This document shows, in pieces, positions 1 through 10,552 of a DNA stretch of 64,000 nt. Source of the DNA: Odiellus spinosus (lineage: Eukaryota; Arthropoda; Arachnida; Opiliones; Phalangiidae); NCBI GenBank assembly GCA_963920705.1, contig OY987230.1, forward strand, positions 8,627,185 to 8,691,184, read 5' to 3'. The number at the start of each line of letters is the position of its first letter. The stretch's first letter is position 1. A program made the position numbers and the translations under genes. A model generated the notes under the pieces. It saw only the letters and a program-made list of their open reading frames with translations, was not told the origin of the DNA and did no database searches.

Positions 1-312
1 AGCTCATCCCTCCAACTAGGTAATCCCTAGCTCGGGCTAACCCGTTCCTCTTGTAATATTTTAGGTAAGATTAGGTTAGGTAAGTTAGTCAATTGAATTA
101 GCCCATCCTTCTATACTACTTAGGTAAGGTTAGGTTAGTTAATCTCTGTCTTTCGAGATTTGTACCAGGGTCTCAATTACGAATAGATTGAAGCCTCAAT
201 TAAACGCTATAATTTTTATTCAGCATTAGTAAGAATTAAGGTTCAATAGACCTATAAAGCAAAATAGTGAAATGTGGAAAAGGTGTATATTTTTGGTGAA
301 AAAGGGACAGAA

Positions 313-821
313 ATTATACAAAAAAGAGGTTGCTTCGCACCCTTAAAAAAAGCTCTTTATCTAACTCGAATCAAACCCGTGAAGGGACAGAAATTATTTG
401 TTAGAGAAAGAGCAATTTCATATCTTTAAAATTATAGTTAGTAGATTTAGTCTACTACTTCAAAGATTTTATTATTACTATATATTTTCCAAAAAACGTA
501 TAAAGACGACCTAGGACTAATGATAAATATTTATACATTAAAGGAACTCCATCTTTAGCTAATTTTATTAGTGATACTGATAGAATTTAAAATTAACATC
601 AATGAGAGAGGAAGGTTACCTAGGTCGTCTTTATCCGTTTTTTGGAAAATATATAATAATAATAAAATCTTTGAAGTAGTAGACTAAATCTACTAACTAT
701 AATTTTAAAGATATGAAATTGCTCCTCCTCTAACAATTAATTTGTGTCCCTTCACGGGTTTGATTCGAGTTAGATAAAGAGCCCTTTTTAAGGGTGCGAA
801 GCAACCTCTTTTTTGTATAAT
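313..821. mobile_element. Foldback element in unit A (509 bp, arms about 200 bp)
   Basis: Begins ATTATACAAAAAAGAGG and ends with its reverse complement. The arms run about 313-515 and 618-821, nearly perfect, around a 100-bp loop. Arms include GTTGCTTCGCACCCTTAA and a GACGACCTAGG inner end. I see no clear target duplication. The element is present at the same place in all units, so it was in the unit before amplification. The arms contain GGTTTGATTCG, reminiscent of a Pol III B box, but I find no matching A box. Confidence 0.9.
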
Positions 822-896
822 CTAGTAATTTACTTACTCGCCGAATTAACGAATTCATCGGATTACAATTATGCTTTAGATATTATTCATTCTCTA

Positions 897-1076
897 ATGC
901 CTGTTAAGACGCGAGAAAAATGTACTAGAAGTGTTTATGTCTTAATAGTTAAAGTGGAACATGGAGCTAAAAATGCAACAGATTTCGAATTCATTTTCGG
1001 AATCACCGTGTCAAAAACCGTATTCGTGAATTTTCAAACAATTTTTAAAAGCGTTTTTGGTGAACATTTAAATTAA
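897..1076 (+). other. 59-codon frame in a dispersed repeat segment, unit A
   Basis: An ATG-led frame (the open frame extends upstream to 813 without an ATG). Its second half is homologous to two dispersed pieces in opposite orientation, at about 16,900-17,110 and 38,320-38,480. The three translate as HGAKNATDFEFIFGIT, LGAKNGTDFEFIFGIT and LGAKTDFELIFGIS. Differences are mostly at third positions and one indel is of 6 bases, so the segment probably descends from a coding exon of a transposon or gene. Both dispersed copies are short or broken and no domain is recognised, so a current protein is doubtful. Confidence 0.35.
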
Positions 1077-1342
1077 TTTCTAAACTTTAGTAAAATTTGA
1101 AAAAGAGTAAATTTAAATCAGGATCAATCATATTATTTTCAAGATCGTTTCCGAAATATATACATCTTGGTCTCCGTTTTAAATCGCAACAAATATATAA
1201 TCTTTCTAGCTGAACTCGAAAGATTTTAAAAATACAGATTTCACTATATAAGTCTCGCGTATGGTGATTATTATTGAAATAAAATCATCAGCGCAGATTG
1301 GAAAAGATCACGTCGAGGATATGTTGAAAGAAGAAATTGAAA

Positions 1343-1582
1343 GGAATAAAGACACAATGGGTAGCAAAAACATCATGTTTAATAACAATAAAAGAGGCGA
1401 GTTACACTTTACAATTAGAAACGGAATTAAGACACAATGGGTAGCAAAAAACATCATATTTAATAACAATAAAAGAGGCGAGTTACACTTTACAATTAGA
1501 AACTTAATAAAGACACAATGGGTACTAAAAAAACATCGTATTTAATAACAATAAGAGGTTAGTTCACACTTTACAATTGACA
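1343..1582. repeat. 80-bp tandem repeat, about three copies, unit A
   Basis: Direct repeats of 80-81 bp, each starting near AAGACACAATGGGTA and containing TTTAATAACAATAAAAGAG and CACTTTACAATT. A frame with an ATG at 1261 runs through them (94 codons) in A-C but is broken in D, so I do not call it a gene. Counterparts: 5345-5584, 9347-9586 and, with an altered first copy, about 13,371-13,620. Confidence 0.9.
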
Positions 1583-1652
1583 GGATTTTAAAATACTCTT
1601 AACATATCTATTGAAACGCTATTTAAAAAACATGGAAAGTTTAGTTAAAAGC

Positions 1653-1841
1653 CCAAAATTTCTAAATAATTATTAAAATGCCGTATCTAATCCTTTTCAG
1701 TTAAAATTCACATATTTATCTCAATGCATATTTTCTATAAATAATTTATCATTATATAGGAAATACCCATTGAGAAAAAAATGTGAATTTAACGAAAAAG
1801 GTTTTTAGGTACCATATTTTAATAATAATTTAGAAATTTGG
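1653..1841. mobile_element. MITE-like hairpin, about 190 bp, unit A
   Basis: Imperfect palindrome, from CCAAAATTTCTAAATAATTA to its inverted partner ending TAGAAATTTGG, with inner pairs such as AAAATTCACAT/ATGTGAATTT and CTCAATG/CATTGAG. It lies just downstream of the gene's stop. Counterparts: 5655-5843, 9657-9845, 13,689-13,877. Confidence 0.75.
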
Positions 1842-1877
1842 ACTACATTTAGCAAATATTATAAGTTTTAAGTTTTA

Positions 1878-2548
1878 TTATTCTTTAACATACCCTCGGA
1901 TTCTTTCGACGTGTTTAAGAGCCGCTTGTTCCCGTCTACGTTTAGTGCATTTGGCCGATGGTCCCGTGGCTTTTGGTTCGTTGCTAGTCGATTTAAGGTT
2001 ATTACTCAAAGATTGATTTTCGGACTTACGTTTCTTCTCGATGTTGGCGATTCGAATTCGGGCGATGTGCTGCTCAATTGATCGGGATTCTCGTTTAGCC
2101 AGACCTCTTACTTTCCTCTCATTCGCTTCTTTGACGTCAGCGGTGGCGAGATCCTTACGACTAGTGCCTGGTTCCGAGATGGCATGGTTTGGGTCCTCGT
2201 CTTCGTTTTCTTCCCAGATGGTGTCCAGCATGGGCTTTTGGGCCACCTTTACTCGAACGTATCCGTCCTTCAATAAAATTTAAAAAATAGATAATTATCA
2301 CGGAGTCTAATTCAACTTTAATAATAATGGGCATAGCTTACTGGTTTTAGCAATTCTTGTTGTATCATTACGCTCGTTGTCATCATATTTGATACTTTTC
2401 GTCTAGTGGGCTCGATATTACCACTGGATGTCATCAATCTCCGAAAACTGGAGGATAGGGGTCTTCTTCTCCGGTTGTAGCTTTTAACGATAATCATCGA
2501 TAAATAAAATAACACGGCAATCAGCGTTAAAAGGATTTCGTCCGCCAT
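1878..2548 (-). CDS. Two-exon gene, copy A: unknown basic protein, 198 aa
   Basis: Not recognised. Exon 1 is 2548-2342 (69 codons, ATG at 2548 in the context ACTAAAATGG). The intron is 2341-2268 (74 bp, CCA|GTAAGC donor, TTGAAG|GAC acceptor, phase 0). Exon 2 is 2267-1878 (129 codons plus TAA). The predicted protein has a hydrophobic stretch (residues 5-21) directly followed by RRRR (26-29), an acidic patch (88-94), a highly charged, probably helical region (about 113-152) with KKRK (147-150), and KRRR (178-181) near the C-terminus. The basic clusters could be nuclear signals; the N-terminus could be a membrane anchor. An AATAAA overlaps the stop codon (1879-1874). A hydrophobic run followed by several arginines also resembles the N-terminus of some Harbinger-type transposases, but no DDE domain is present. 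Evidence for coding is conservation of frame and splice sites in all four units; no transcript evidence. Confidence 0.6.
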
Positions 2549-2599
2549 TTTAGTCGTTAGTACTGGTTTTGTTTTTGAATTAGGCTTAGTACAAATCGT

Positions 2600-2720
2600 A
2601 AATGAAAATGACTCACGCGCGCGCGCATTTTCCCTTTTTTTAGCCACCAATCACGAGCCACGGTTTTCGCGGGCTTTTCGCCTAGCAACAAAGCTCGCGC
2701 CATGTATTCGCGGGCTTAAA
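2600..2720 (-). promoter_or_regulatory. Putative promoter of gene copy A
   Basis: Just upstream of the ATG (minus strand) is the most GC-rich part of the unit. It contains an AP-1-like TGAGTCA (2615-2609), an alternating CG run (about 2615-2626), a CCAAT pentamer on the plus strand (2647-2651), and two direct CGCGGGCTT motifs about 40 bp apart (near 2670 and 2710). No clear TATA box. The same block is at 6602-6722 and 10604-10724. In D it is broken at 14,731. Assigned by position and composition only. Confidence 0.35.
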
Positions 2721-3386
2721 AAAATCTAGCCGAGCTTTGTTAACTGGTTCTAAATTGATAAACAAAAATTTAATTTATTAAACAGTAAGCTTTTTTTTAT
2801 TGGCATTCTTTATCGTTAACTGAAAATTGCATTCACTGGGTTCTTCTACTGGGGTAGCCCTCTTTAGCCGTCCAATTTTGACTATTATCACATTATATTC
2901 ACCCCAATTCAACGTAATTAAAAAGTTGGCAAGATTTTCTTATCATTTGGTTTTTTAACTTTAATAATATATCTCTTCTCGGCCTATATAAGCGAGATTT
3001 ACAGATGCGGTACTCATAGATGCACAGCACCAATGGGTGGTTTACGTTTACGTTAGCGTTTAAAATTGTTACGAACCCTCTCGCTTGCAAGATGTTGTCG
3101 TCTTCAATTGTTTCGGCAATCGTTTCTCACCTATATTTCGGTGATAAAAGACCTCTTTCTCACGATCTTTTGGGTAGAGTACTCGAATAAACCGAGGCGA
3201 TTGAATTTAAATCGCATTACCTAGAAATGTGGCTAATTTAATATATTATGTCTCTGGAAAAACATTTCACAATAAAAGTTCTAGGGATTAAATATCATTG
3301 AGTTGGACTTCATATCCTGCCAAGTGCTCAATTTAACGTTCTCAATCTCAACTTTATTTTTTAAAACACTTGAGTTTTGCGACTAG

Positions 3387-3485
3387 GATGTGCTTTAGAT
3401 CCAATAGCTTCGTCATTACTGCTACGTAAAGACGTTGCTATTGAGTAGTTAGCCAATTATTAAAGTCTGGATCTAAAGCACATCT
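3387..3485. repeat. Short inverted repeat, unit A
   Basis: Arms AGGATGTGCTTTAGATCCA and TGGATCTAAAGCACATC enclose about 65 bp. Present in A-C (7389-7487 and 11391-11489); the region is absent from truncated D. Confidence 0.75.
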
Positions 3486-3671
3486 AACGTAAGTATATTA
3501 AAAACTAAAGATTTAGAATGTTAAATAGGATAGGCGAAACGGAAATTGATGTCGGCGAGTTAAATAAACGGCCACATACTTCTGGTCTCCTGAATTATGT
3601 TCTCTTTCTAAATAAAGAATTGTTTCGCCTTCCATGCCCATTTTTTCTATGCGATTCAATATTATAAATTT

Positions 3672-4150
3672 AATCCCTAGCTCGGTCTAACCCGTCCCTC
3701 TTGTAATATTTTAGGTATGGCTAGGTTAGTTAATCCCTCGTATTAGCCCATACCTCTTCCTAGTTAATCCCTCGAGCTACCCCGTCCATCTGGTAATCTT
3801 TAAGGTAAGGCTAGGATAGTTAATCCCTCTAATTAGCCAATCCCTCCAACTAGTTATTCCTTAGCTCGGGCTATTTGTAATATTTTAGGTAAGGCTAGGT
3901 TAGGTTAGTTTATTCCTCGAATTAGCCCATCCTTTCAACTAGTTAATCCCTCGGGCTACCCATTCTAATCTTTAAGGTAAGGTTAAATTAATCCCTGGAA
4001 ATAGCTCATCCCTCCAACTAGGTAATCCCTAGCTCGGGCTAACCCGTTCCTCTTGTAATATTTTAGGTAAGATTAGTTTAGGTAAGTTAGTCAATTGAAT
4101 TAGCCCATCCTTCTATACTACTTAGGTAAGGTTAGGTTAGTTAATCTCTG
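3672..4150. repeat. Degenerate TTAGG-like tandem block at the unit junction
   Basis: A run of diverged repeats built from GGTAAGGYTAGGTTAG, GTTAATCCCTCG and ATTAGCCCATCC. It spans the 3' end of one unit and the first 150 bp of the next. Also at 7674-8152 and 11,676-12,154; 1-150 is the tail of one. TAGGTTAGG resembles the insect telomere repeat TTAGG but is interspersed, not a pure telomere array. Confidence 0.8.
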
Positions 4151-4314
4151 TCTTTCGAGATTTGTACCAGGGTCTCAATTACGAATAGATTGAAGCCTCA
4201 ATTAAACGCTATAATTTTTATTCAGCATTAGTAAGAATTAAGGTTCAATAGACCTATAAAGCAAAATAGTGAAATGTGGAAAAGGTGTATATTTTTGGTG
4301 AAAAAGGGACAGAA

Positions 4315-4823
4315 ATTATACAAAAAAGAGGTTGCTTCGCACCCTTAAAAAAAGCTCTTTATCTAACTCGAATCAAACCCGTGAAGGGACAGAAATTATT
4401 TGTTAGAGAAAGAGCAATTTCATATCTTTAAAATTATAGTTAGTAGATTTAGTCTACTACTTCAAAGATTTTATTATTACTATATATTTTCCAAAAAACG
4501 TATAAAGACGACCTAGGACTAATGATAAATATTTATACATTAAAGGAACTCCATCTTTAGCTAATTTTATTAGTGATACTGATAGAATTTAAAATTAACA
4601 TCAATGAGAGAGGAAGGTTACCTAGGTCGTCTTTATCCGTTTTTTGGAAAATATATAATAATAATAAAATCTTTGAAGTAGTAGACTAAATCTACTAACT
4701 ATAATTTTAAAGATATGAAATTGCTCTTTCTCTAACAATTAATTTTTGTCCCTTCACGGGTTTGATTCGAGTTAGATAAAGAGCCCTTTTTAAGGGTGCG
4801 AAGCAACCTCTTTTTTGTATAAT
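4315..4823. mobile_element. Foldback element in unit B
   Basis: Same foldback as at 313-821. In B and C the right-arm sequence near 4725-4750 (GCTCTTTCTC, TTTTTGTCCC) is closer to a perfect complement of the left arm than in A and D (GCTCCTCCTC, TTTGTGTCCC), as if arm-to-arm conversion had occurred. Confidence 0.9.
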
Positions 4824-4898
4824 CTAGTAATTTACTTACTCGCCGAATTAACGAATTCATCGGATTACAATTATGCTTTAGATATTATTCATTCTCTA

Positions 4899-5078
4899 AT
4901 GCCTGTTAAGACGCGAGAAAAATGTACTAGAAGTGTTTATGTCTTAATAGTTAAAGTGGAACATGGAGCTAAAAATGCAACAGATTTCGAATTCATTTTC
5001 GGAATCACCGTGTCAAAAACCGTATTCGTGAATTTTCAAACAATTTTTAAAAGCGTTTTTGGTGAACATTTAAATTAA
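4899..5078 (+). other. 59-codon frame, unit B
   Basis: Identical in translation to the unit A frame. Confidence 0.33.
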
Positions 5079-5879
5079 TTTCTAAACTTTAGTAAAATTT
5101 GAAAAAGAGTAAATTTAAATCAGGATCAATCATATTATTTTCAAGATCGTTTCCGAAATATATACATCTTGGTCTCCGTTTTAAATCGCAACAAATATAT
5201 AATCTTTCTAGCTGAACTCGAAAGATTTTAAAAATACAGATTTCACTATATAAGTCTCGCGTATGGTGATTATTATTGAAATAAAATCATCAGCGCAGAT
5301 TGGAAAAGATCACGTCGAGGATATGTTGAAAGAAGAAATTGAAAGGAATAAAGACACAATGGGTAGCAAAAACATCATGTTTAATAACAATAAAAGAGGC
5401 GAGTTACACTTTACAATTAGAAACGGAATTAAGACACAATGGGTAGCAAAAAACATCATATTTAATAACAATAAAAGAGGCGAGTTACACTTTACAATTA
5501 GAAACTTAATAAAGACACAATGGGTACTAAAAAAACATCGTATTTAATAACAATAAGAGGTTAGTTCACACTTTACAATTGACAGGATTTTAAAATACTC
5601 TTAACATATCTATTGAAACGCTATTTAAAAAACATGGAAAGTTTAGTTAAAAGCCCAAAATTTCTAAATAATTATTAAAATGCCGTATCTAATCCTTTTC
5701 AGTTAAAATTCACATATTTATCTCAATGCATATTTTCTATAAATAATTTATCATTATATAGGAAATACCCATTGAGAAAAAAATGTGAATTTAACGAAAA
5801 AGGTTTTTAGGTACCATATTTTAATAATAATTTAGAAATTTGGACTACATTTAGCAAATATTATAAGTTTTAAGTTTTA

Positions 5880-6550
5880 TTATTCTTTAACATACCCTCG
5901 GATTCTTTCGACGTGTTTAAGAGCCGCTTGTTCCCGTCTACGTTTAGTGCATTTGGCCGATGGTCCCGTGGCTTTTGGTTCGTTGCTAGTCGATTTAAGG
6001 TTATTACTCAAAGATTGATTTTCGGACTTACGTTTCTTCTCGATGTTGGCGATTCGAATTCGTGTGATGTGCTGCTCAATCGATCGGGATTCTCGTTTAG
6101 TCAGACCTCTTACTTTCCTCTCATTCGCTTCTTTGACGTCAGCGATGGTGAGATCCTTACGACTAGTGCCTGGTTCGGAGATGGCATGGTTTGGGTCCTC
6201 GTCTTCGTTTTCTTCCCAGATGGTGTCCAGCATGGGCTTTTGGGCCACCTTTACTCGAACGTATCCGTCCTTCAATAAAATTTAAAAAATAGATAATTAT
6301 CACGGAGTCTAATTCAACTTTAATAATAATGGGCATAGCTTACTGGTTTTAGCAATTCTTGTTGTATCATTACGCTCGTTGTCATCATATTTGATACTTT
6401 TCGTCTAGTGGGCTCGATATTACCACTGGATGTCATCAATCTCCGAAAACTGGAGGATAGGGGTCTTCTTCTCCGGTTGTAGCTTTTAACGATAATCATC
6501 GATAAATAAAATAACACGGCAATCAGCGTTAAAAGGATTTCGTCCGCCAT
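5880..6550 (-). CDS. Two-exon gene, copy B: unknown basic protein, 198 aa
   Basis: Same structure as copy A: exon 1 6550-6344, intron 6343-6270, exon 2 6269-5880. Exon 1 is identical in sense to A. Exon 2 differs at a handful of codons: DLTIADV for DLATADV, GLTKRE for GLAKRE, and HITRIRI for HIARIRI. No indel or stop. These changes are shared with copy C but not with D, so B and C form the youngest pair. Function unknown. Confidence 0.6.
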
Positions 6551-8316
6551 TTTAGTCGTTAGTACTGGTTTTGTTTTTGAATTAGGCTTAGTACAAATCG
6601 TAAATGAAAATGACTCACGCGCGCGCGCATTTTCCCTTTTTTTAGCCACCAATCACGAGCCACGGTTTTCGCGGGCTTTTCGCCTAGCAACAAAGCTCGC
6701 GCCATGTATTCGCGGGCTTAAAAAAATCTAGCCGAGCTTTGTTAACTGGTTCTAAATTGATAAACAAAAATTTAATTTATTAAACAGTAAGCTTTTTTTT
6801 ATTGGCATTCTTTATCGTTAACTGAAAATTGCATTCACTGGGTTCTTCTACTGGGGTAGCCCTCTTTAGCCGTCCAATTTTGACTATTATCACATTATAT
6901 TCACCCCAATTCAACGTAATTAAAAAGTTGGCAAGATTTTCTTATCATTTGGTTTTTTAACTTTAATATTATATCTCTTCTCGGCCTATATAAGCGAGAT
7001 TTACAGATGCGGTACTCATAGATGCACAGCACCAATGGGTGGTTTACGTTTACGTTAGCGTTTAAAATTGTTACGAACCCTCTCGCTTGCAAGATGTTGT
7101 CGTCTTCAATTGTTTCGGCAATCGTTTCTCACCTATATTTCGGTGATAAAAGACCTCTTTCTCACGATCTTTTGGGTAGAGTACTCGAATAAACCGAGGC
7201 GATTGAATTTAAATCGCATTACCTAGAAATGTGGCTAATTTAATATATTATGTCTCTGGAAAAACATTTCACAATAAAAGTTCTAGGGATTAAATATCAT
7301 TGAGTTGGACTTCATATCCTGCCAAGTGCTCAATTTAACGTTCTCAATCTCAACTTTATTTTTTAAAACACTTGAGTTTTGCGACTAGGATGTGCTTTAG
7401 ATCCAATAGCTTCGTCATTACTGCTACGTAAAGACGTTGCTATTGAGTAGTTAGCCAATTATTAAAGTCTGGATCTAAAGCACATCTAACGTAAGTATAT
7501 TAAAAACTAAAGATTTAGAATGTTAAATAGGATAGGCGAAACGGAAATTGATGTCGGCGAGTTAAATAAACGGCCACATACTTCTGGTCTCCTGAATTAT
7601 GTTCTCTTTCTAAATAAAGAATTGTTTCGCCTTCCATGCCCATTTTTTCTATGCGATTCAATATTATAAATTTAATCCCTAGCTCGGTCTAACCCGTCCC
7701 TCTTGTAATATTTTAGGTATGGCTAGGTTAGTTAATCCCTCGTATTAGCCCATACCTCTTCCTAGTTAATCCCTCGAGCTACCCCGTCCATCTGGTAATC
7801 TTTAAGGTAAGGCTAGGATAGTTAATCCCTCTAATTAGCCAATCCCTCCAACTAGTTATTCCTTAGCTCGGGCTATTTGTAATATTTTAGGTAAGGCTAG
7901 GTTAGGTTAGTTTATTCCTCGAATTAGCCCATCCTTTCAACTAGTTAATCCCTCGGGCTACCCATTCTAATCTTTAAGGTAAGGTTAAATTAATCCCTGG
8001 AAATAGCTCATCCCTCCAACTAGGTAATCCCTAGCTCGGGCTAACCCGTTCCTCTTGTAATATTTTAGGTAAGATTAGTTTAGGTAAGTTAGTCAATTGA
8101 ATTAGCCCATCCTTCTATACTACTTAGGTAAGGTTAGGTTAGTTAATCTCTGTCTTTCGAGATTTGTACCAGGGTCTCAATTACGAATAGATTGAAGCCT
8201 CAATTAAACGCTATAATTTTTATTCAGCATTAGTAAGAATTAAGGTTCAATAGACCTATAAAGCAAAATAGTGAAATGTGGAAAAGGTGTATATTTTTGG
8301 TGAAAAAGGGACAGAA

Positions 8317-8825
8317 ATTATACAAAAAAGAGGTTGCTTCGCACCCTTAAAAAAAGCTCTTTATCTAACTCGAATCAAACCCGTGAAGGGACAGAAATTA
8401 TTTGTTAGAGAAAGAGCAATTTCATATCTTTAAAATTATAGTTAGTAGATTTAGTCTACTACTTCAAAGATTTTATTATTACTATATATTTTCCAAAAAA
8501 CGTATAAAGACGACCTAGGACTAATGATAAATATTTATACATTAAAGGAACTCCATCTTTAGCTAATTTTATTAGTGATACTGATAGAATTTAAAATTAA
8601 CATCAATGAGAGAGGAAGGTTACCTAGGTCGTCTTTATCCGTTTTTTGGAAAATATATAATAATAATAAAATCTTTGAAGTAGTAGACTAAATCTACTAA
8701 CTATAATTTTAAAGATATGAAATTGCTCTTTCTCTAACAATTAATTTTTGTCCCTTCACGGGTTTGATTCGAGTTAGATAAAGAGCCCTTTTTAAGGGTG
8801 CGAAGCAACCTCTTTTTTGTATAAT
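8317..8825. mobile_element. Foldback element in unit C
   Basis: Same element and same arm sequence as unit B. Confidence 0.9.
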
Positions 8826-8900
8826 CTAGTAATTTACTTACTCGCCGAATTAACGAATTCATCGGATTACAATTATGCTTTAGATATTATTCATTCTCTA

Positions 8901-9080
8901 ATGCCTGTTAAGACGCGAGAAAAATGTACTAGAAGTGTTTATGTCTTAATAGTTAAAGTGGAACATGGAGCTAAAAATGCAACAGATTTCGAATTCATTT
9001 TCGGAATCACCGTGTCAAAAACCATATTCGTGAATTTTCAAACAATTTTTAAAAGCGTTTTTGGTGAACATTTAAATTAA
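8901..9080 (+). other. 59-codon frame, unit C
   Basis: One V-to-I change (KTIFVNF) relative to A and B. Confidence 0.33.
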
Positions 9081-9881
9081 TTTCTAAACTTTAGTAAAAT
9101 TTGAAAAAGAGTAAATTTAAATCAGGATCAATCATATTATTTTCAAGATCGTTTCCGAAATATATACATCTTGGTCTCCGTTTTAAATCGCAACAAATAT
9201 ATAATCTTTCTAGCTGAACTCGAAAGATTTTAAAAATACAGATTTCACTATATAAGTCTCGCGTATGGTGATTATTATTGAAATAAAATCATCAGCGCAG
9301 ATTGGAAAAGATCACGTCGAGGATATGTTGAAAGAAGAAATTGAAAGGAATAAAGACACAATGGGTAGCAAAAACATCATGTTTAATAACAATAAAAGAG
9401 GCGAGTTACACTTTACAATTAGAAACGGAATTAAGACACAATGGGTAGCAAAAAACATCATATTTAATAACAATAAAAGAGGCGAGTTACACTTTACAAT
9501 TAGAAACTTAATAAAGACACAATGGGTACTAAAAAAACATCGTATTTAATAACAATAAGAGGTTAGTTCACACTTTACAATTGACAGGATTTTAAAATAC
9601 TCTTAACATATCTATTGAAACGCTATTTAAAAAACATGGAAAGTTTAGTTAAAAGCCCAAAATTTCTAAATAATTATTAAAATGCCGTATCTAATCCTTT
9701 TCAGTTAAAATTCACATATTTATCTCAATGCATATTTTCTATAAATAATTTATCATTATATAGGAAATACCCATTGAGAAAAAAATGTGAATTTAACGAA
9801 AAAGGTTTTTAGGTACCATATTTTAATAATAATTTAGAAATTTGGACTACATTTAGCAAATATTATAAGTTTTAAGTTTTA

Positions 9882-10552
9882 TTATTCTTTAACATACCCT
9901 CGGATTCTTTCGACGTGTTTAAGAGCCGCTTGTTCCCGTCTACGTTTAGTGCATTTGGCCGATGGTCCCGTGGCTTTTGGTTCGTTGCTAGTCGATTTAA
10001 GGTTATTACTCAAAGATTGATTTTCGGACTTACGTTTCTTCTCGATGTTGGCGATTCGAATTCGTGTGATGTGCTGCTCAATCGATCGGGATTCTCGTTT
10101 AGTCAGACCTCTTACTTTCCTCTCATTCGCTTCTTTGACGTCAGCGATGGTGAGATCCTTACGACTAGTGCCTGGTTCGGAGATGGCATGGTTTGGGTCC
10201 TCGTCTTCGTTTTCTTCCCAGATGGTGTCCAGCATGGGCTTTTGGGCCACCTTTACTCGAACGTATCCGTCCTTCAATAAAATTTAAAAAATAGATAATT
10301 ATCACGGAGTCTAATTCAACTTTAATAATAATGGGCATAGCTTACTGGTTTTAGCAATTCTTGTTGTATCATTACGCTCGTTGTCATCATATTTGATACT
10401 TTTCGTCTAGTGGGCTCGATATTACCACTGGATGTCATCAATCTCCGAAAACTGGAGGATAGGGGTCTTCTTCTCCGGTTGTAGCTTTTAACGATAATCA
10501 TCGATAAATAAAATAACACGGCAATCAGCGTTAAAAGGATTTCGTCCGCCAT
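9882..10552 (-). CDS. Two-exon gene, copy C: unknown basic protein, 198 aa
   Basis: Exon 1 10552-10346, intron 10345-10272, exon 2 10271-9882. The predicted protein is identical to copy B. The upstream region (CG-dinucleotide run, AP-1-like TGAGTCA, CCAAT box on the opposite strand, two CGCGGGCTT motifs) is intact. Function unknown; see copy A for the protein description. Confidence 0.6.

Larger units (their letters stand above)
1..4002. repeat. Tandem array unit A (4,002 bp)
   Basis: First of four head-to-tail copies; position 1 corresponds to 4003, 8005 and 12007. The window opens inside the array, so its left limit is unknown. In order the unit holds a TTAGG-like block (1-150), a foldback (313-821), a segment shared with dispersed repeats (about 920-1150), an 80-bp tandem repeat (1343-1582), a 190-bp hairpin (1653-1841), the two-exon gene (minus, 1878-2548), its GC-rich upstream region (2600-2720), a short hairpin (3387-3485) and a second TTAGG-like block (from 3672). 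I noticed only a few tens of differences between A and B, clustered around 725-750 and 2059-2180. Confidence 0.97.
4003..8004. repeat. Tandem array unit B (4,002 bp)
   Basis: Second unit, exactly 4,002 bp from A. The sub-features lie at A plus 4002: 80-bp repeats 5345-5584, hairpin 5655-5843, gene 5880-6550, short hairpin 7389-7487, TTAGG-like block from 7674. B and C are almost identical; I noticed three differences (5021/9023, 7609/11611 and 7924/11926). That points to very recent duplication or homogenisation. Confidence 0.97.

Noticed and set aside
728..790. GGTTTGATTCG in the foldback arm as a Pol III B box
   Set aside because: Only a partial match, and no A box was found on either strand nearby.
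1261..1545. 94-codon ATG frame with a TATATAAG just upstream
   Set aside because: The frame runs through an 80-bp tandem repeat and is broken in unit D. The TATA-like word is only about 15 bp before the ATG, too close for a normal transcript.
2899..3090. 63-codon minus-strand frame conserved in A-C
   Set aside because: No ATG start, absent from truncated D, and A-C are too similar for its openness to be informative.
5913..6278. 121-codon plus-strand frame opposite the gene in B and C
   Set aside because: It is the antisense of the spliced gene, and it is broken in A and D.
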